DNA of 64,000 nt from Stappia indica (GCF_001696535.1 NZ_MBQE01000002.1:186001-250000), one strand, 5' to 3'. Counted from the stretch's first letter, positions 12,568-23,245 are shown. The notes: a model not told the origin generated them from the sequence alone. Numbers and translations: made by a program.

Positions 12568-12614
12568 CGTATCGATCGCAGGAAAACCCGGTGTCCGCTG
12601 TCGCGGGGTGCGGG

Positions 12615-14375
12615 TCAGCCGGCGCGCCAGGCGTCCGTTGCCTGCTGCACTGCGCGGGTGCCGGGCGTGCCCTTTTCCAGCGTCAGGATGGCGCGCTTGC
12701 CGTTCTCGTAGAGCATCGGAATGTCGATCCAGCCGCGGTCGCGCAGCAGGGTCAGGTTCCGCTCCTGCTCGTCCGGCAGGTTGGACAGAGCCACCCAGAA
12801 GTAACCGTCGGCAACCTTCACCGACGCGCCGATCAGCGCGTCGCCGCGGGCTTCTTCGGTGGTCTTCATGACGAGGCCGGGAACTTCGGCGACGCCCTGG
12901 CCCGAGAAGCCTTCCGGCAGCTCGAACTGAACCTCGAGCAGGTGGCTCGCCGGCAGGGTATCGTCGCGGTTCGGCTTCAGCGTCAGGTTCGCAGCGATGT
13001 TGCGATCCGGAACCTCGACGCGCATGCGCAGGACCGTCTCGGCGCGTCCGTCGATGGTCTCTTCGGTCACGCTCCAGACGGCACGGCCGGCGGAGGCCTG
13101 TCCGGCGCTGCCGCCTGTCGCCCCTTCCTCGTAGAGGATGGCGCGCTGGGCCACCGGGGCGTCGGTGCTGGCGGTCGGGTCGGGCTGGGCCGGTGTGGTG
13201 GCCGCCGTCTGGGTATCCTGTTGCGGCTGGGCGTCTGCCGGCGTTTCGGCCGTGCTGTCCAGCGGCGTTTCGACGGCGTCCGGCTCCTCGGTGGTGTCCG
13301 CCGTGTCGGTCTGGGACGCAGGCTCCTGCGGTTCCACCGTACGCACGCCGCCGCTGTCCTGGCCGGCAGCAGGCGTACCCGGCGCCAGAGTATCGGTCTG
13401 CGGGCCGTTGGGAGTGATACGCGTCGTGGTGACGGGGCGGGCGTCCGGCGCCGGTCCGTCGAGCAGGCGCGCGGTGTCCTTGCGCGAGGAGGGAGCCGCA
13501 TCCGAACCGTTGCCGGCAGCCGGAGCGTCCGTGCCGGTGGTCGCGGTCGGCTGGCTCGTCGCGGTCTCGCTGTCGTCGCCTGCGAACAGACCCATCAGCG
13601 TGTCGCGCTGCGAATAGCCGATGGCTCCGACGCCAAAGATCAGCATCAGGAGCGCGATGCCGCCGAGAATGGCGGGAAGGCGGGACGGCCGCAGATCGCC
13701 GTCATAGGGAAGCGATCGTCCGGTGTCGCGCGTCGGCGCGGACATGCGATTGCCGCGCGTGGAGGCGCCGCGTGGCGCCTCGTCGGCCTCCAGGGCAGGG
13801 TCGGCGCCGAGTGTCGGTTCGCGCTTCTGCGGTGCCGTCCGTGCCGGCTCTCCGTCGAGCGCTCCGCGGGCGGAGCGTCCCGCCTGGTCGGCGGCATCGC
13901 CCAGCTTGCGTGCTTCCGCGATGGCGCTTTTCAGCGTGTCGCGCGGCGGCTCGGGGGCCGCCGGTGCGCGCGGGGCGGGTGCGGACGCAGTTTGCGCCGG
14001 ACGAGGGGCTGCCGGTGCAGCAGGACTTGCCGGCTGCTGGGCGGGAGCCTCCGGCGCGGCCGGGCGTGCCGCGGGCTGCGGCGGCTTGGGGGCGGCTGCC
14101 GGTTGCGGTGCAGCCGGCCGCGGTGTCGCCACCGGCTGCTGGCTTGCGGAAAATCCGAGGGTCTCGCGCGCAGCCTCCGCCTCGACCTTGCGGATGGATT
14201 CCTCCAGCCGCAGCTGTTCGGCGGTGATTTCCGAAGGCGAGAGCGGCGGATCATAGGCCTTGAGCTGGGCGACGATGGCCTTGCGCGCACGCTGGTAGAT
14301 CTCGCGCCGGGCCGCTCCGGTGTTCTCTGGAAGCGCTGCGACGGTTTTTTTCAAAACCGGGTAGTAATCTGCCAT
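12615..14375 (-). CDS. Conserved membrane-anchored protein of unknown function
   Basis: A 586-residue protein I recognise only as an alphaproteobacterial conserved hypothetical found near purA. Residues 1-75 are a helical N-terminal domain (MADYYPVLKKTVAAL, EITAEQLRLEESIRKVEAEAA). A Pro/Ala-rich stretch follows to about residue 220, then one transmembrane helix (LPAILGGIALLMLIFGVGAIGYS). A second Thr/Pro/Glu-rich linker leads to a folded C-terminal domain from about residue 420 (RAILYEEGA, ANLTLKPNRDDTLPASHLLEVQF), probably periplasmic. No catalytic motif is visible. Confidence 0.8.
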   Translation of the reverse strand: MADYYPVLKKTVAALPENTGAARREIYQRARKAIVAQLKAYDPPLSPSEITAEQLRLEESIRKVEAEAARETLGFSASQQPVATPRPAAPQPAAAPKPPQPAARPAAPEAPAQQPASPAAPAAPRPAQTASAPAPRAPAAPEPPRDTLKSAIAEARKLGDAADQAGRSARGALDGEPARTAPQKREPTLGADPALEADEAPRGASTRGNRMSAPTRDTGRSLPYDGDLRPSRLPAILGGIALLMLIFGVGAIGYSQRDTLMGLFAGDDSETATSQPTATTGTDAPAAGNGSDAAPSSRKDTARLLDGPAPDARPVTTTRITPNGPQTDTLAPGTPAAGQDSGGVRTVEPQEPASQTDTADTTEEPDAVETPLDSTAETPADAQPQQDTQTAATTPAQPDPTASTDAPVAQRAILYEEGATGGSAGQASAGRAVWSVTEETIDGRAETVLRMRVEVPDRNIAANLTLKPNRDDTLPASHLLEVQFELPEGFSGQGVAEVPGLVMKTTEEARGDALIGASVKVADGYFWVALSNLPDEQERNLTLLRDRGWIDIPMLYENGKRAILTLEKGTPGTRAVQQATDAWRAG

Positions 14376-14401
14376 ATCGCCACTCGTGATCGCCGCACAC
14401 C

Positions 14402-14423
14402 GGACCGCGCCAGGGCGCGGTCC
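14402..14423 (-). terminator. Hairpin after purA
   Basis: GGACCGCGCC and GGCGCGGTCC are perfect inverted repeats separated by AG, lying 13 bp after the purA stop on the minus strand. No T-run follows, so partial read-through into the downstream gene is likely. Confidence 0.5.
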
Positions 14424-14435
14424 ACGGTTTAAGGC

Positions 14436-15725
<1,290 letters not shown>

Positions 15726-15887
15726 TCGAGACGTTCCTTCGATCAGGCAAACACGGCTGGCAGCGGCACCAGCGCACACGAAAAACCCCGGTTCAGCCGA
15801 CCGGGGCACTGTGAGGCGGACTATAACGGCGACAGTCCGCATTGACGAGCCCCAAGACCCGCTTTCCACGCCGGCGCGGCGGAAAAG

Positions 15888-17168
15888 TCACTCCCGGTCG
15901 GGCTTGTCCTGCCCCTTCTGACTGCTTGCCAGGCGAAAGATCGCCGGGGAAGTCCGCAGAAGCCAGACGAAGCGGCCGCGGTGGCTGGCCGGGGCCGCCC
16001 CCCGGACGAAGAGCCGCAGGCCGACAAAGGCGACGAAGGCGAGATGCAGGCCGCCGGTATAGACGAAGAAGGCGGTCGGGCCGAACCGGTCCATCACCGC
16101 CGAGGCGATGAGCGGGCCGACCATGGCGCCGAGCGCGAAGAACATGGTGAGCCCGGCCGCCAGCTCGACATATTGCCCGGGGCCTGCGTGGTCGTTGGCA
16201 TGGGCGGCGGAGAGCGAATAGAGCGGCAGCGCGAAGCCGCCGAACAGGAAGGCGCCGAGGAAGATCGCCGCTTCCATGGTGACGCCCGACAGGAACAGGC
16301 AGGAGAGCCCGGCGCCCAGCGTTGCCAGGATCAGTACATAGCGCCGGTCGATCCGGTCCGAGGCCCAGCCGAGCGGGAACTGGAAGATGGCGCCGGCGAT
16401 CACCCACAGGCTGATCAGGAGCGCCAGCCCGTCCGCATCGAGGCCGACACCTTCCGCATAGACCGGCCCGACGGTCCGGAAGGCGCCGTTGGTCAGGCCG
16501 ATGGTCAGGCAGCCGACGGCGGCGACCGGAGAGATCACCCAGATCGAGAAGTAGTTGACGCGGCGCGTGTCGGAGACCGGCGGATTGCCCTCGCGGGCGA
16601 GCGATACGGGGATCAGCGCGGCGCAGAAGACGAGGCCGATGACCACCAGAATCTCGAAACCGCCGGCGCCGAAGGCGGGGAGCAGGAACTGGCCGCCGGT
16701 GACGGCGCCGAGGTCGACGATGCGGTAGATGCTGAGAATGCGGCCGCGCTCGGCATTGGACGACAGCGCGTTGAGCCAGCTTTCCAGCACCATCGCCGTG
16801 CCGCAGAAGGCGATGCCGCTGACGAAGCGCAGGCCCGCCCAGGAAAGGCCCGGCGTGGTCAGCAGCAACAGCAGCACGGCAATCGCGCTCAGCGCCGCAA
16901 GGGCGGAGAACACCCGGATATGTCCGACCCGCTGGATCAGGATCGGCGTCACCAGAACGCCGAGAATGAAGCCGGCATAATAGGCGGAGCCGAACAGGCC
17001 GATGGTCGTGTCGGACAGGCCGTTGAGACGGCCGCGCACCGCGATCACGGTCATCGCAACGCCGTTGGCGCCGAGCAACAGGCCGGCCGCGACGAGCAAC
17101 GGCACGAGGCGGAACAGCAGCGGGCGGGAGGCGAGGGAGGCGGGGTGATCGGGCATTCGAGCCAGCAT
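15888..17168 (-). CDS. Major facilitator superfamily transporter
   Basis: A 426-residue inner-membrane protein with about twelve hydrophobic helices. It includes the MFS loop 2-3 region (LFGSAYYAGFILGVLVTPILIQRVGHIRVF) and the central break near PPVSDTRRVNYF. The C-terminal half has GWASDRIDRRYVLIL, a second MFS loop signature. The order of helices resembles the YcaD/CynX-like group, but the substrate cannot be told from sequence. It lies 162 bp upstream of purA on the same strand and is probably transcribed separately. Confidence 0.85.
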   Translation of the reverse strand: MLARMPDHPASLASRPLLFRLVPLLVAAGLLLGANGVAMTVIAVRGRLNGLSDTTIGLFGSAYYAGFILGVLVTPILIQRVGHIRVFSALAALSAIAVLLLLLTTPGLSWAGLRFVSGIAFCGTAMVLESWLNALSSNAERGRILSIYRIVDLGAVTGGQFLLPAFGAGGFEILVVIGLVFCAALIPVSLAREGNPPVSDTRRVNYFSIWVISPVAAVGCLTIGLTNGAFRTVGPVYAEGVGLDADGLALLISLWVIAGAIFQFPLGWASDRIDRRYVLILATLGAGLSCLFLSGVTMEAAIFLGAFLFGGFALPLYSLSAAHANDHAGPGQYVELAAGLTMFFALGAMVGPLIASAVMDRFGPTAFFVYTGGLHLAFVAFVGLRLFVRGAAPASHRGRFVWLLRTSPAIFRLASSQKGQDKPDRE

Positions 17169-17334
17169 TCCTGGCAGCGGCGGGAAAATCGATCCTGACC
17201 CTGCTTGCCGCTCGCCACAAGCCCTTGTTTCGACTTTTCAACCTGGATGGTCGGGCGAGGTCGCAAATCGGGTGGGCGCGGGGCCGGGTCCTGCTTAGTC
17301 CTTGCCTCGGATACATTGCCTGCAAGAGACGACG

Positions 17335-18279
17335 ATGACCTGGAAAAACTGGCTGCTGCTGATCGTGCTGGCGCTCGTCTGGGGGGCGACCTTTCCCTTC
17401 GGCAAGATCGCGCTGGTGGAGATCCCGCCCTTCGTTCTCGCGTTCCTGCGGGTGCTGCTGGCCGCGCTCGTCCTGCACGCTCTGCTGGCGATGCGCGGGC
17501 TCACCTTTCCGCGAGATCCCTCGACGCTCGGTGCGTTCCTGGTGATGGGATTGCTCAACAACGCGATCCCCTTCTCGCTGATCCTGTGGGGCCAGACCGG
17601 TATCTCTGCGAGCCTTGCCTCGATCCTCAACGCGACGACGCCGATCTTCACGGTGCTGGTCGCCTCCGTCCTCTTCCGCCAGGAGGTCCTGCGGGCCCAC
17701 CGGGTCGCCGGCATCGCTGTCGGCTTTGCCGGCGTCGCGCTCCTGCTGCTGCCGGGGCTGGAGGCGGGGGCGCTGGCACGCCTTTCGGGCGAACCGGTGT
17801 GGGCGCAGGCCCTGTGTCTGGGCGCCGCGCTGTCCTATGCCTTTGCCGCAGCCTTCGCCCGCCGGTTTCGAGGGATCCCGGTCATGGTCGCGGCAACCGG
17901 GCAGCTGACCGGCTCCAGCCTGCTGCTGCTGCCGCTTGCGGTCTGGCAGGCGCTTTCGGTTCCGGGCGGCTGGGCGCCCGCCGCGGTCGGGCCGGCAGCC
18001 TGGGCTTGCGTCGTGGCGCTCGGCACCGCCTGCACGGCGCTCGCCTATCTGATCTACTTTCGCCTGTTGACCGAGGCAGGGGCCACCAATGCTTCGCTGG
18101 TGACGCTGCTGATCCCGGTGTCGGCGGTGCTGATCTCCGCAAGCCTGCTGGGCGAGGCCTTGTCCGTGCTGCAGATGGTGGGCATGGCCGTGCTTTTGCT
18201 TGGGCTGCTGCTGCTCGACGGGCGCGTGCTAGCGCTTTTAGGCAGGTCGCGCCATCCGGCTGGAGGGCGTCGACCCTAA
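17335..18279 (+). CDS. EamA-family (DMT) permease
   Basis: A 314-residue inner-membrane transporter of the drug/metabolite superfamily, with ten hydrophobic helices in two EamA repeats. The first starts WKNWLLLIVLALVWGATFPFGKIAL, the second near EPVWAQALCLGAALSYAFAAAFAR. Members export amino acids or metabolites; this one's substrate is unknown. The start at 17335 omits eleven upstream in-frame codons and gives the usual cytoplasmic-to-helix N-terminus. Its stop overlaps the end of the convergent cyclase gene by four bases. Confidence 0.88.
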   Translation: MTWKNWLLLIVLALVWGATFPFGKIALVEIPPFVLAFLRVLLAALVLHALLAMRGLTFPRDPSTLGAFLVMGLLNNAIPFSLILWGQTGISASLASILNATTPIFTVLVASVLFRQEVLRAHRVAGIAVGFAGVALLLLPGLEAGALARLSGEPVWAQALCLGAALSYAFAAAFARRFRGIPVMVAATGQLTGSSLLLLPLAVWQALSVPGGWAPAAVGPAAWACVVALGTACTALAYLIYFRLLTEAGATNASLVTLLIPVSAVLISASLLGEALSVLQMVGMAVLLLGLLLLDGRVLALLGRSRHPAGGRRP

Positions 18280-20474
18280 GCGCTGGCGTGTTGCGGCATC
18301 ACCTCGATGCGCTCGGCGAAGCGGTCGTAGACGTCGGCGAGCCGTTCGGGGGCCTTCGCGCGGCAGGCGGCGAGGCCGTCGCGAGCCTTGTCCTTCTCGC
18401 CGGCATCGATGGCCGCGACCATGGCCGCATGGGTTTGCGCCAGCGCCTGGAACTCCTCTCCGGCGGCATAATCGGGATCTCCGACCAGCGCGAACAGGCG
18501 GATCGGCACGCTCTTGCCCTTCAGCGGGATCGCGCCGGCCTCCAGGAAGGCAAAGCCCTTTGCCGCGCGCGCCGTGTCCTCGGAGACGACGCAATCGGCG
18601 CCGACCGCCTTGCAGCTCGACTCGATCCGCGCGGCGACGTTCACGGCGTCGCCGATGACCGAATAGTTGAAACGGCGGTCGGAGCCCATGTTGCCGACGC
18701 AGGCCTCGCCCGTGTTGAGCCCGACGCCGATCCGCACGGTCTGGGTCGGCAGGCCGCGTTCGCGAAAACGGAAGGCATCCTCCGCGTTGAGCCGGTCGAC
18801 GATCCGCACCATCTCCAGCGCGGTCCGGCACGCCTTGGCCGCGTGGTCGCCCACATCCATCGGTGCGTTCCAGAAGGCCATGATGCTGTCGCCGATATAT
18901 TTGTCGATGGTGCCGCTGCGTGCCTGGATCTCGTCGGAAAGCGGCGACAGCAGCGCGTTGAGGAAGGCGACGAGATCCGTCGGCGTCAGCTGCTCGGAGA
19001 TCGGGGTGAAGCCGCGCACATCCATGAACATGATGGTCATGTCGCGCATCTCGCCGCCGAGCCGCAGCGCGTCGGGCGCCGTCTCCAGCCGCTTGACCAT
19101 TTCCGGTGCCAGATACTGGCCGAAGGCAGCGCGCACGAAGCGCTTCTCGCGCTCGGTAAGGAAGTAGAGCAGGGCGGTCGCCGCCGCATAGACGACGAAG
19201 AGGTTCACGGCGGTCGGGTAGATCGGATCGAGCAGCAGGCCCTGCGTGCGGAACAGGTGAATGGCGCCGGCATAGAGCGAGAAGGCGACCACACCGCCCA
19301 CCACGGCCGCCCAGATCGAGCCGAACGCGATGATCAGCGCGATGACGATCAGGCCGAGCAGGAAGGTGGCGATGATCTCTGCGCCGTCCGCCCAGTCCGG
19401 CCGGCTGAGGAAGGTGCCGGCGAGGATCTGCTCGGCGGCCTGCGCGTGGACCGAGACGCCGGGCACGAGATCGCCGAGCGGCGTCGCCCGGATATCGTAT
19501 AGCCCGACGGAGGACGTGCCGATGAAGACGATCTGCCCCTCGATCTGCGGCGCGAGGCTGGCGCGCGTTTCGGGGTCGAGCACATCGGCGGCGGACACAT
19601 AGCGGTCCGGCCGGTCCTCGTTGAAATACACCCAGAGCTCGCCCTGCGCGGTGGTGGGGAAGGGCAGGGCGCCCACCTTGATGTCCGTGACGGCGGGTGC
19701 GCCTGTGCCCAGTTCGCCGCTCGCATCTGCGGAGCGAATGATGAAGGTGCCCGCGCCCTGGGCGACCCGGAGCGCTTCCATCACCAGGCTGGGGAAGAGG
19801 CCCGTGCCGTCGGTGAAGACCATGGGCACGCGCCGGACGATACCGATCGTGTCGCGGCTGGACAGGCTGACGCCGCCGCTGCCCGTCGCGGCGTCTTCCA
19901 GCACCGGCAGGCTGACGAGGGCGGAAGCGAAGGAAGGGATGCTGCCGGTCGGGTCGCTGCCTGCATGGGCAAACCCGGCCTTGGAGGCCGGCTTGCCGCC
20001 ATTGGCGTTGGGCAGCGTCGCGAAACCGAGCACGACGGGGGCCTCGGCAATCGCCTCGGCGAAGACCTTGTCCGTGTCGGGCAGGCGCTCGGCCAGCCCT
20101 TCCAGCGCCGCATCGTTGCCGATCTTCAGGTCCGGGACATAGCGATGCGGCGACAGGCGGTCCGGCTCGGCGAAGATCACGTCGTAGGCGATGGCGGCGG
20201 CGCCAAGCTCCGCCAGTGCGCGGGTCAGCTCGGCCAGCTTGTCGCGGCGCCACGGCCACTGGCCGTGCACGGCCAGCGAGCGTTCGTCGATGTCGACGAT
20301 GCGCACGGGAAAGTCGTCATGCGGACGGGGCCAGAAGCGCTGGTAGCCGTCGAAGCCCATCAGGCGGATGGTGGAGACGAAGGAGGGATCGTAGGCGCGC
20401 AGCGCAGTCACGACGATCAGGAACAGGCATCCCACCGCAGCCACCAGCAGATGCTTGCGTCGCGTGATGCGCAT
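18276..20474 (-). CDS. CHASE2-domain class III adenylate/guanylate cyclase
   Basis: A 732-residue membrane sensor. One N-terminal helix (about residues 8-27) leads to a periplasmic CHASE2 domain (about 35-345, with VRIVDIDERSLAVHGQWPWRRD and GQIVFIGTSSVGLYDIRATP). Three further helices (about 360-440) precede a cytoplasmic class III cyclase. Cyclase residues are intact: metal Asp in FMDVRGFT, Lys and Asp in DKYIGDSIMAFWN, and the transition-state Asn/Arg in YSVIGDAVNVAARIE. The Lys and Asp at the purine-binding positions point to ATP as substrate. An unusual C-terminal helical tail follows. Confidence 0.9.
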   Translation of the reverse strand: MRITRRKHLLVAAVGCLFLIVVTALRAYDPSFVSTIRLMGFDGYQRFWPRPHDDFPVRIVDIDERSLAVHGQWPWRRDKLAELTRALAELGAAAIAYDVIFAEPDRLSPHRYVPDLKIGNDAALEGLAERLPDTDKVFAEAIAEAPVVLGFATLPNANGGKPASKAGFAHAGSDPTGSIPSFASALVSLPVLEDAATGSGGVSLSSRDTIGIVRRVPMVFTDGTGLFPSLVMEALRVAQGAGTFIIRSADASGELGTGAPAVTDIKVGALPFPTTAQGELWVYFNEDRPDRYVSAADVLDPETRASLAPQIEGQIVFIGTSSVGLYDIRATPLGDLVPGVSVHAQAAEQILAGTFLSRPDWADGAEIIATFLLGLIVIALIIAFGSIWAAVVGGVVAFSLYAGAIHLFRTQGLLLDPIYPTAVNLFVVYAAATALLYFLTEREKRFVRAAFGQYLAPEMVKRLETAPDALRLGGEMRDMTIMFMDVRGFTPISEQLTPTDLVAFLNALLSPLSDEIQARSGTIDKYIGDSIMAFWNAPMDVGDHAAKACRTALEMVRIVDRLNAEDAFRFRERGLPTQTVRIGVGLNTGEACVGNMGSDRRFNYSVIGDAVNVAARIESSCKAVGADCVVSEDTARAAKGFAFLEAGAIPLKGKSVPIRLFALVGDPDYAAGEEFQALAQTHAAMVAAIDAGEKDKARDGLAACRAKAPERLADVYDRFAERIEVMPQHASA

Positions 20475-20623
20475 GTATGGTCCGCCTCCCTGCCGCGCTT
20501 CGTCGCGCCGGCGGGAAGGTTAGAGCATCGGATCTGAAAGGGGAATCCGCTTTGCGGAAACGCGCGTCCCGCGCCGGAGGCGCGGGACTGCGATTGAGGC
20601 GGAGCGAGAGGCGCTCCGGCCTG

Positions 20624-21526
20624 TCAGGCCTGGCCGGCGATCTGGGCCTGCGGCTGTTCCAGCTCGCGGGCGCCGCGGCGCACCGCCTTCTGCACCTTCT
20701 CGAAGGCGCGCACCTCGATCTGGCGCACGCGCTCGCGGCTGACGCCGAACTCCGTCGACAGGTCCTCGAGCGTGATCGGGTCCTCGGACAGGCGCCGGGC
20801 CTCGAAGATCCGCCGTTCGCGGTCGTTGAGAACTTCCATCGCATCGCCGAGCAGCTTGCGCCGCTGATCCAGCTCTTCCTGCTGGGCGAAGATCGCCTCC
20901 TGGCTGTCGCTCTCGTCGACGAGCCAGTCCTGCCACTCGCCGCTGTCGGCCTCCGCGCGGATCGGCGCGTTGAGCGAGGCGTCGCCGGCGAGCCGGCGGT
21001 TCATCGAAACGACCTCCTCCTCGCTGACGCCGAGCTTGGTGGCGATCTCGGTGACGTGCTCGGGGCGCAGGTCGCCCTCGTCGAGCGCCTGGATGCGGCC
21101 CTTGAGCCGGCGCAGGTTGAAGAAGAGACGCTTCTGGTTGGCGGTGGTGCCCATCTTCACGAGCGACCAGGACCGCAGGATGTATTCCTGGATCGCGGCC
21201 TTGATCCACCACATGGCATAGGTGGCGAGACGGAAGCCCTTGTCCGGCTCGAAACGCTTCACCGCCTGCATCAGGCCGACATTGCCCTCGGACACGACCT
21301 CGGAAATCGGCAGGCCGTAGCCGCGATATCCCATGGCGATCTTGGCAACGAGGCGCAGGTGAGACGTCACCAGCCGCTCGGCTGCGGCCGGGTCGCCATG
21401 CTCCTTGTAGCGCTTGGCGAGCATGTATTCTTCTTGCGGTTCCAGCATCGGAAACCGCCGGATTTCGTCCAGATATCGGCTGAGACCGCCTTCGCCGGAA
21501 CTCAGCGCCGGAATGTTCTGGGCCAT
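20624..21526 (-). CDS. rpoH: RpoH, heat-shock sigma factor sigma-32
   Basis: Alternative sigma factor directing RNA polymerase to heat-shock promoters. The 300-residue product contains region 2 (RLVTSHLRLVAKIAMGYRGYGLPISEVVSEGNVGLMQAVKRFEP), the RpoH box region around QKRLFFNLRRLK, and region 4 with the helix-turn-helix TLEDLSTEFGVSRERVRQIEVRAFEKV. The start at 21526 gives the family N-terminus MAQNIPALSSGEGGLSRYL; the longer ORF to 21628 does not. It follows rluD on the same strand, a common alphaproteobacterial arrangement. Confidence 0.97.
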   Translation of the reverse strand: MAQNIPALSSGEGGLSRYLDEIRRFPMLEPQEEYMLAKRYKEHGDPAAAERLVTSHLRLVAKIAMGYRGYGLPISEVVSEGNVGLMQAVKRFEPDKGFRLATYAMWWIKAAIQEYILRSWSLVKMGTTANQKRLFFNLRRLKGRIQALDEGDLRPEHVTEIATKLGVSEEEVVSMNRRLAGDASLNAPIRAEADSGEWQDWLVDESDSQEAIFAQQEELDQRRKLLGDAMEVLNDRERRIFEARRLSEDPITLEDLSTEFGVSRERVRQIEVRAFEKVQKAVRRGARELEQPQAQIAGQA

Positions 21527-21640
21527 GAATGCACCCTTTCTCCCAACGATCCCTCCGGGGTCGCTCCGGCTTTCGACCGTCGCGAGACCTCCATCGCAGG
21601 GCATTCTGTTTCGGCGCCCGAATGGCACGCCGGACTTCCC

Positions 21641-21668
21641 AATATAGGGTTCATTTCGGCAATATCAG
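21641..21668 (-). promoter_or_regulatory. Possible sigma-70-type promoter for rpoH
   Basis: Read on the minus strand, CTGATA (21668-21663) and TATATT (21646-21641) are separated by 16 bp and lie about 115-140 bp before the rpoH start, in a markedly AT-rich gap. The match is moderate. Confidence 0.35.
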
Positions 21669-21671
21669 GAC

Positions 21672-21688
21672 ATAATTTTGCAAATTAT
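21672..21688. repeat. AT-rich palindrome at the rluD-rpoH junction
   Basis: ATAATTTTGCAAATTAT is a perfect 7-bp inverted repeat around TGC. It covers the rluD stop codon and sits just upstream of the candidate rpoH promoter, so it may be a regulator-binding site. Confidence 0.45.
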
Positions 21689-22722
21689 GACGGCGAAAGC
21701 GTCCGGATTGCCTTGAGCAGGGTGTCCATGTCGTCGGGAAGGGGGCTTTCGAAACGCAGCGTCTCGCCGGTGGCCGGATGCGCAAAGGCGAGCAGGCCCG
21801 CATGCAGCGCCTGACGCGGGAAGGCATCCACCACGTCGCGGACCTCCTCGGGCAGGCGCGCCGACTTGGTGCGGAAATGCGCGCCGTAATCGGCATCGCC
21901 GACCAGCGGATGGCCGATATGGGCCATGTGCACGCGGATCTGGTGGGTGCGCCCGGTTTCCAGGCGGCAGGCCATCAGGGCGGCGATCGGCGCAGCGTCC
22001 TTCGGGCCGAAACGCTCGCGCACCTGCCAGTGCGTGATGGCGTGGCGGCCGCCGGACTTGGTCACGGCGATCTTCTGGCGATTGGCGGAGGAGCGGGCAA
22101 GATCGGCATCGACGGTGCCGCGCAGCTGCATCGGTGCGCCCCAGACCAGCGCGACATATTCGCGCTCCAGCGGGCCGGTCCGGCCGTGGTCGGCGAACTG
22201 GGCGGCCAGCCCCTGATGGGCGAGATCGGTCTTGGCGACGACCAGCAAGCCGCTGGTGTCCTTGTCGAGCCGGTGGACGATGCCCGGGCGCTTGACGCCG
22301 CCGATGCCCGACAGGCTGTCGCCGCAATGGTGCAGCAGCGCATTGACCAGCGTACCGCTCCAGTTGCCGGGGCCGGGATGGACGACGAGGCCTGCGGGCT
22401 TGTCGATCACGACAAGGTGATCGTCCTCATAGACGATCGTCAGCGGGATATCCTCCGGAGTCGGCTCGGCTTCCTCCGGTTCGGGCAGCTCCAGCGCCAG
22501 TTCCTCGCCCGAATTGACCCGGTATTTTGGCTCCATTATGGTCCGCCCGCCGACGCGCGCCCGGCCCTGACGGATCAGGGACTGGATGCGGCTGCGGCTG
22601 ATTTCCGGCAGGTGGCGGGCAAGGCAGGCGTCGAGGCGGCTGCCGGCATCCTCATCGGAAACGGCAAGGGCTGCGATCGCGACGCCATCGGCATCGCCTT
22701 CCTCTTCAATGGACATAGACAT
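21685..22722 (-). CDS. rluD: RluA-family 23S rRNA pseudouridine synthase (RluD-like)
   Basis: Isomerises uridines in 23S rRNA helix 69 if orthologous to RluD. Residues 20-85 form an S4 RNA-binding domain (GSRLDACLARHLPEISRSRIQSLIRQGRARVGG). The catalytic motif HRLDKDTSGLLVVAKT, with its Asp, lies around residue 155. The 345-residue length is normal. The ATG at 22722 overlaps the ATG of the divergent small gene in a shared CATG; a second in-frame ATG at 22716 is possible. Assignment to RluD rather than another RluA member rests on its adjacency to rpoH. Confidence 0.9.
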   Translation of the reverse strand: MSMSIEEEGDADGVAIAALAVSDEDAGSRLDACLARHLPEISRSRIQSLIRQGRARVGGRTIMEPKYRVNSGEELALELPEPEEAEPTPEDIPLTIVYEDDHLVVIDKPAGLVVHPGPGNWSGTLVNALLHHCGDSLSGIGGVKRPGIVHRLDKDTSGLLVVAKTDLAHQGLAAQFADHGRTGPLEREYVALVWGAPMQLRGTVDADLARSSANRQKIAVTKSGGRHAITHWQVRERFGPKDAAPIAALMACRLETGRTHQIRVHMAHIGHPLVGDADYGAHFRTKSARLPEEVRDVVDAFPRQALHAGLLAFAHPATGETLRFESPLPDDMDTLLKAIRTLSPS

Positions 22723-23080
22723 GACACATCCGGCAATGGACGACGAAGACCGCGACGCGGAAGCCCCGCTGGATCCGGCGATGGAACGGGTTCAGAAGAA
22801 GCTGAAGCGGCTGCTCGCCGTCTCTAGCCTCGTCATGGTGCTCGGCTTCATGGCCGTTCTCGCGGCCATCATCTACAAGCTGTCCGAAAGCGGCAAGCGG
22901 GCGGACGGCAGCGATATAGCCGCTACGGTCGCCATCGGCAAGGACGGGCGGGTGGAAAGCATGGTCCTTTCGGGCGATCGGCTGATCCTGCTGGTGCGCG
23001 ACGGCACCGCCAGCAAGCTGCTGCATCTGGAAGCGGCCACCGGCCGCCTCGTCGGCGAGACCGCTTTCGTCGCCCAGTAA
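22721..23080 (+). CDS. Small single-helix membrane protein (DUF6476-like)
   Basis: A 119-residue protein with an acidic N-terminus (MDDEDRDAEAPLDPAMERVQKKLKRL), one transmembrane helix (about residues 32-55, LAVSSLVMVLGFMAVLAAIIYKL) and a small C-terminal domain with beta character (ATVAIGKDGRVESMVLSGDRLILLVRDG). I believe it belongs to DUF6476, found next to rluA-type genes in alphaproteobacteria, but this is from memory. An earlier in-frame ATG at 22709 is possible. No function is known. Confidence 0.7.
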   Translation: MTHPAMDDEDRDAEAPLDPAMERVQKKLKRLLAVSSLVMVLGFMAVLAAIIYKLSESGKRADGSDIAATVAIGKDGRVESMVLSGDRLILLVRDGTASKLLHLEAATGRLVGETAFVAQ

Positions 23081-23245
23081 GCGGGCGCAGGCCGGGGGAC
23101 TAGCCCGCCCCGGCAAACCATTTCGCCCTGCCTGCTGCGTGCGCCGATCCGGTGCCCGGCAGGCAGGGCCGCCCTCCGCCGTTGCTGCAGGTTCGGCAAA
23201 AGCACCGCTTTTTTCACTGTCCACAGGCTTTGCGAAAAATGGGGC

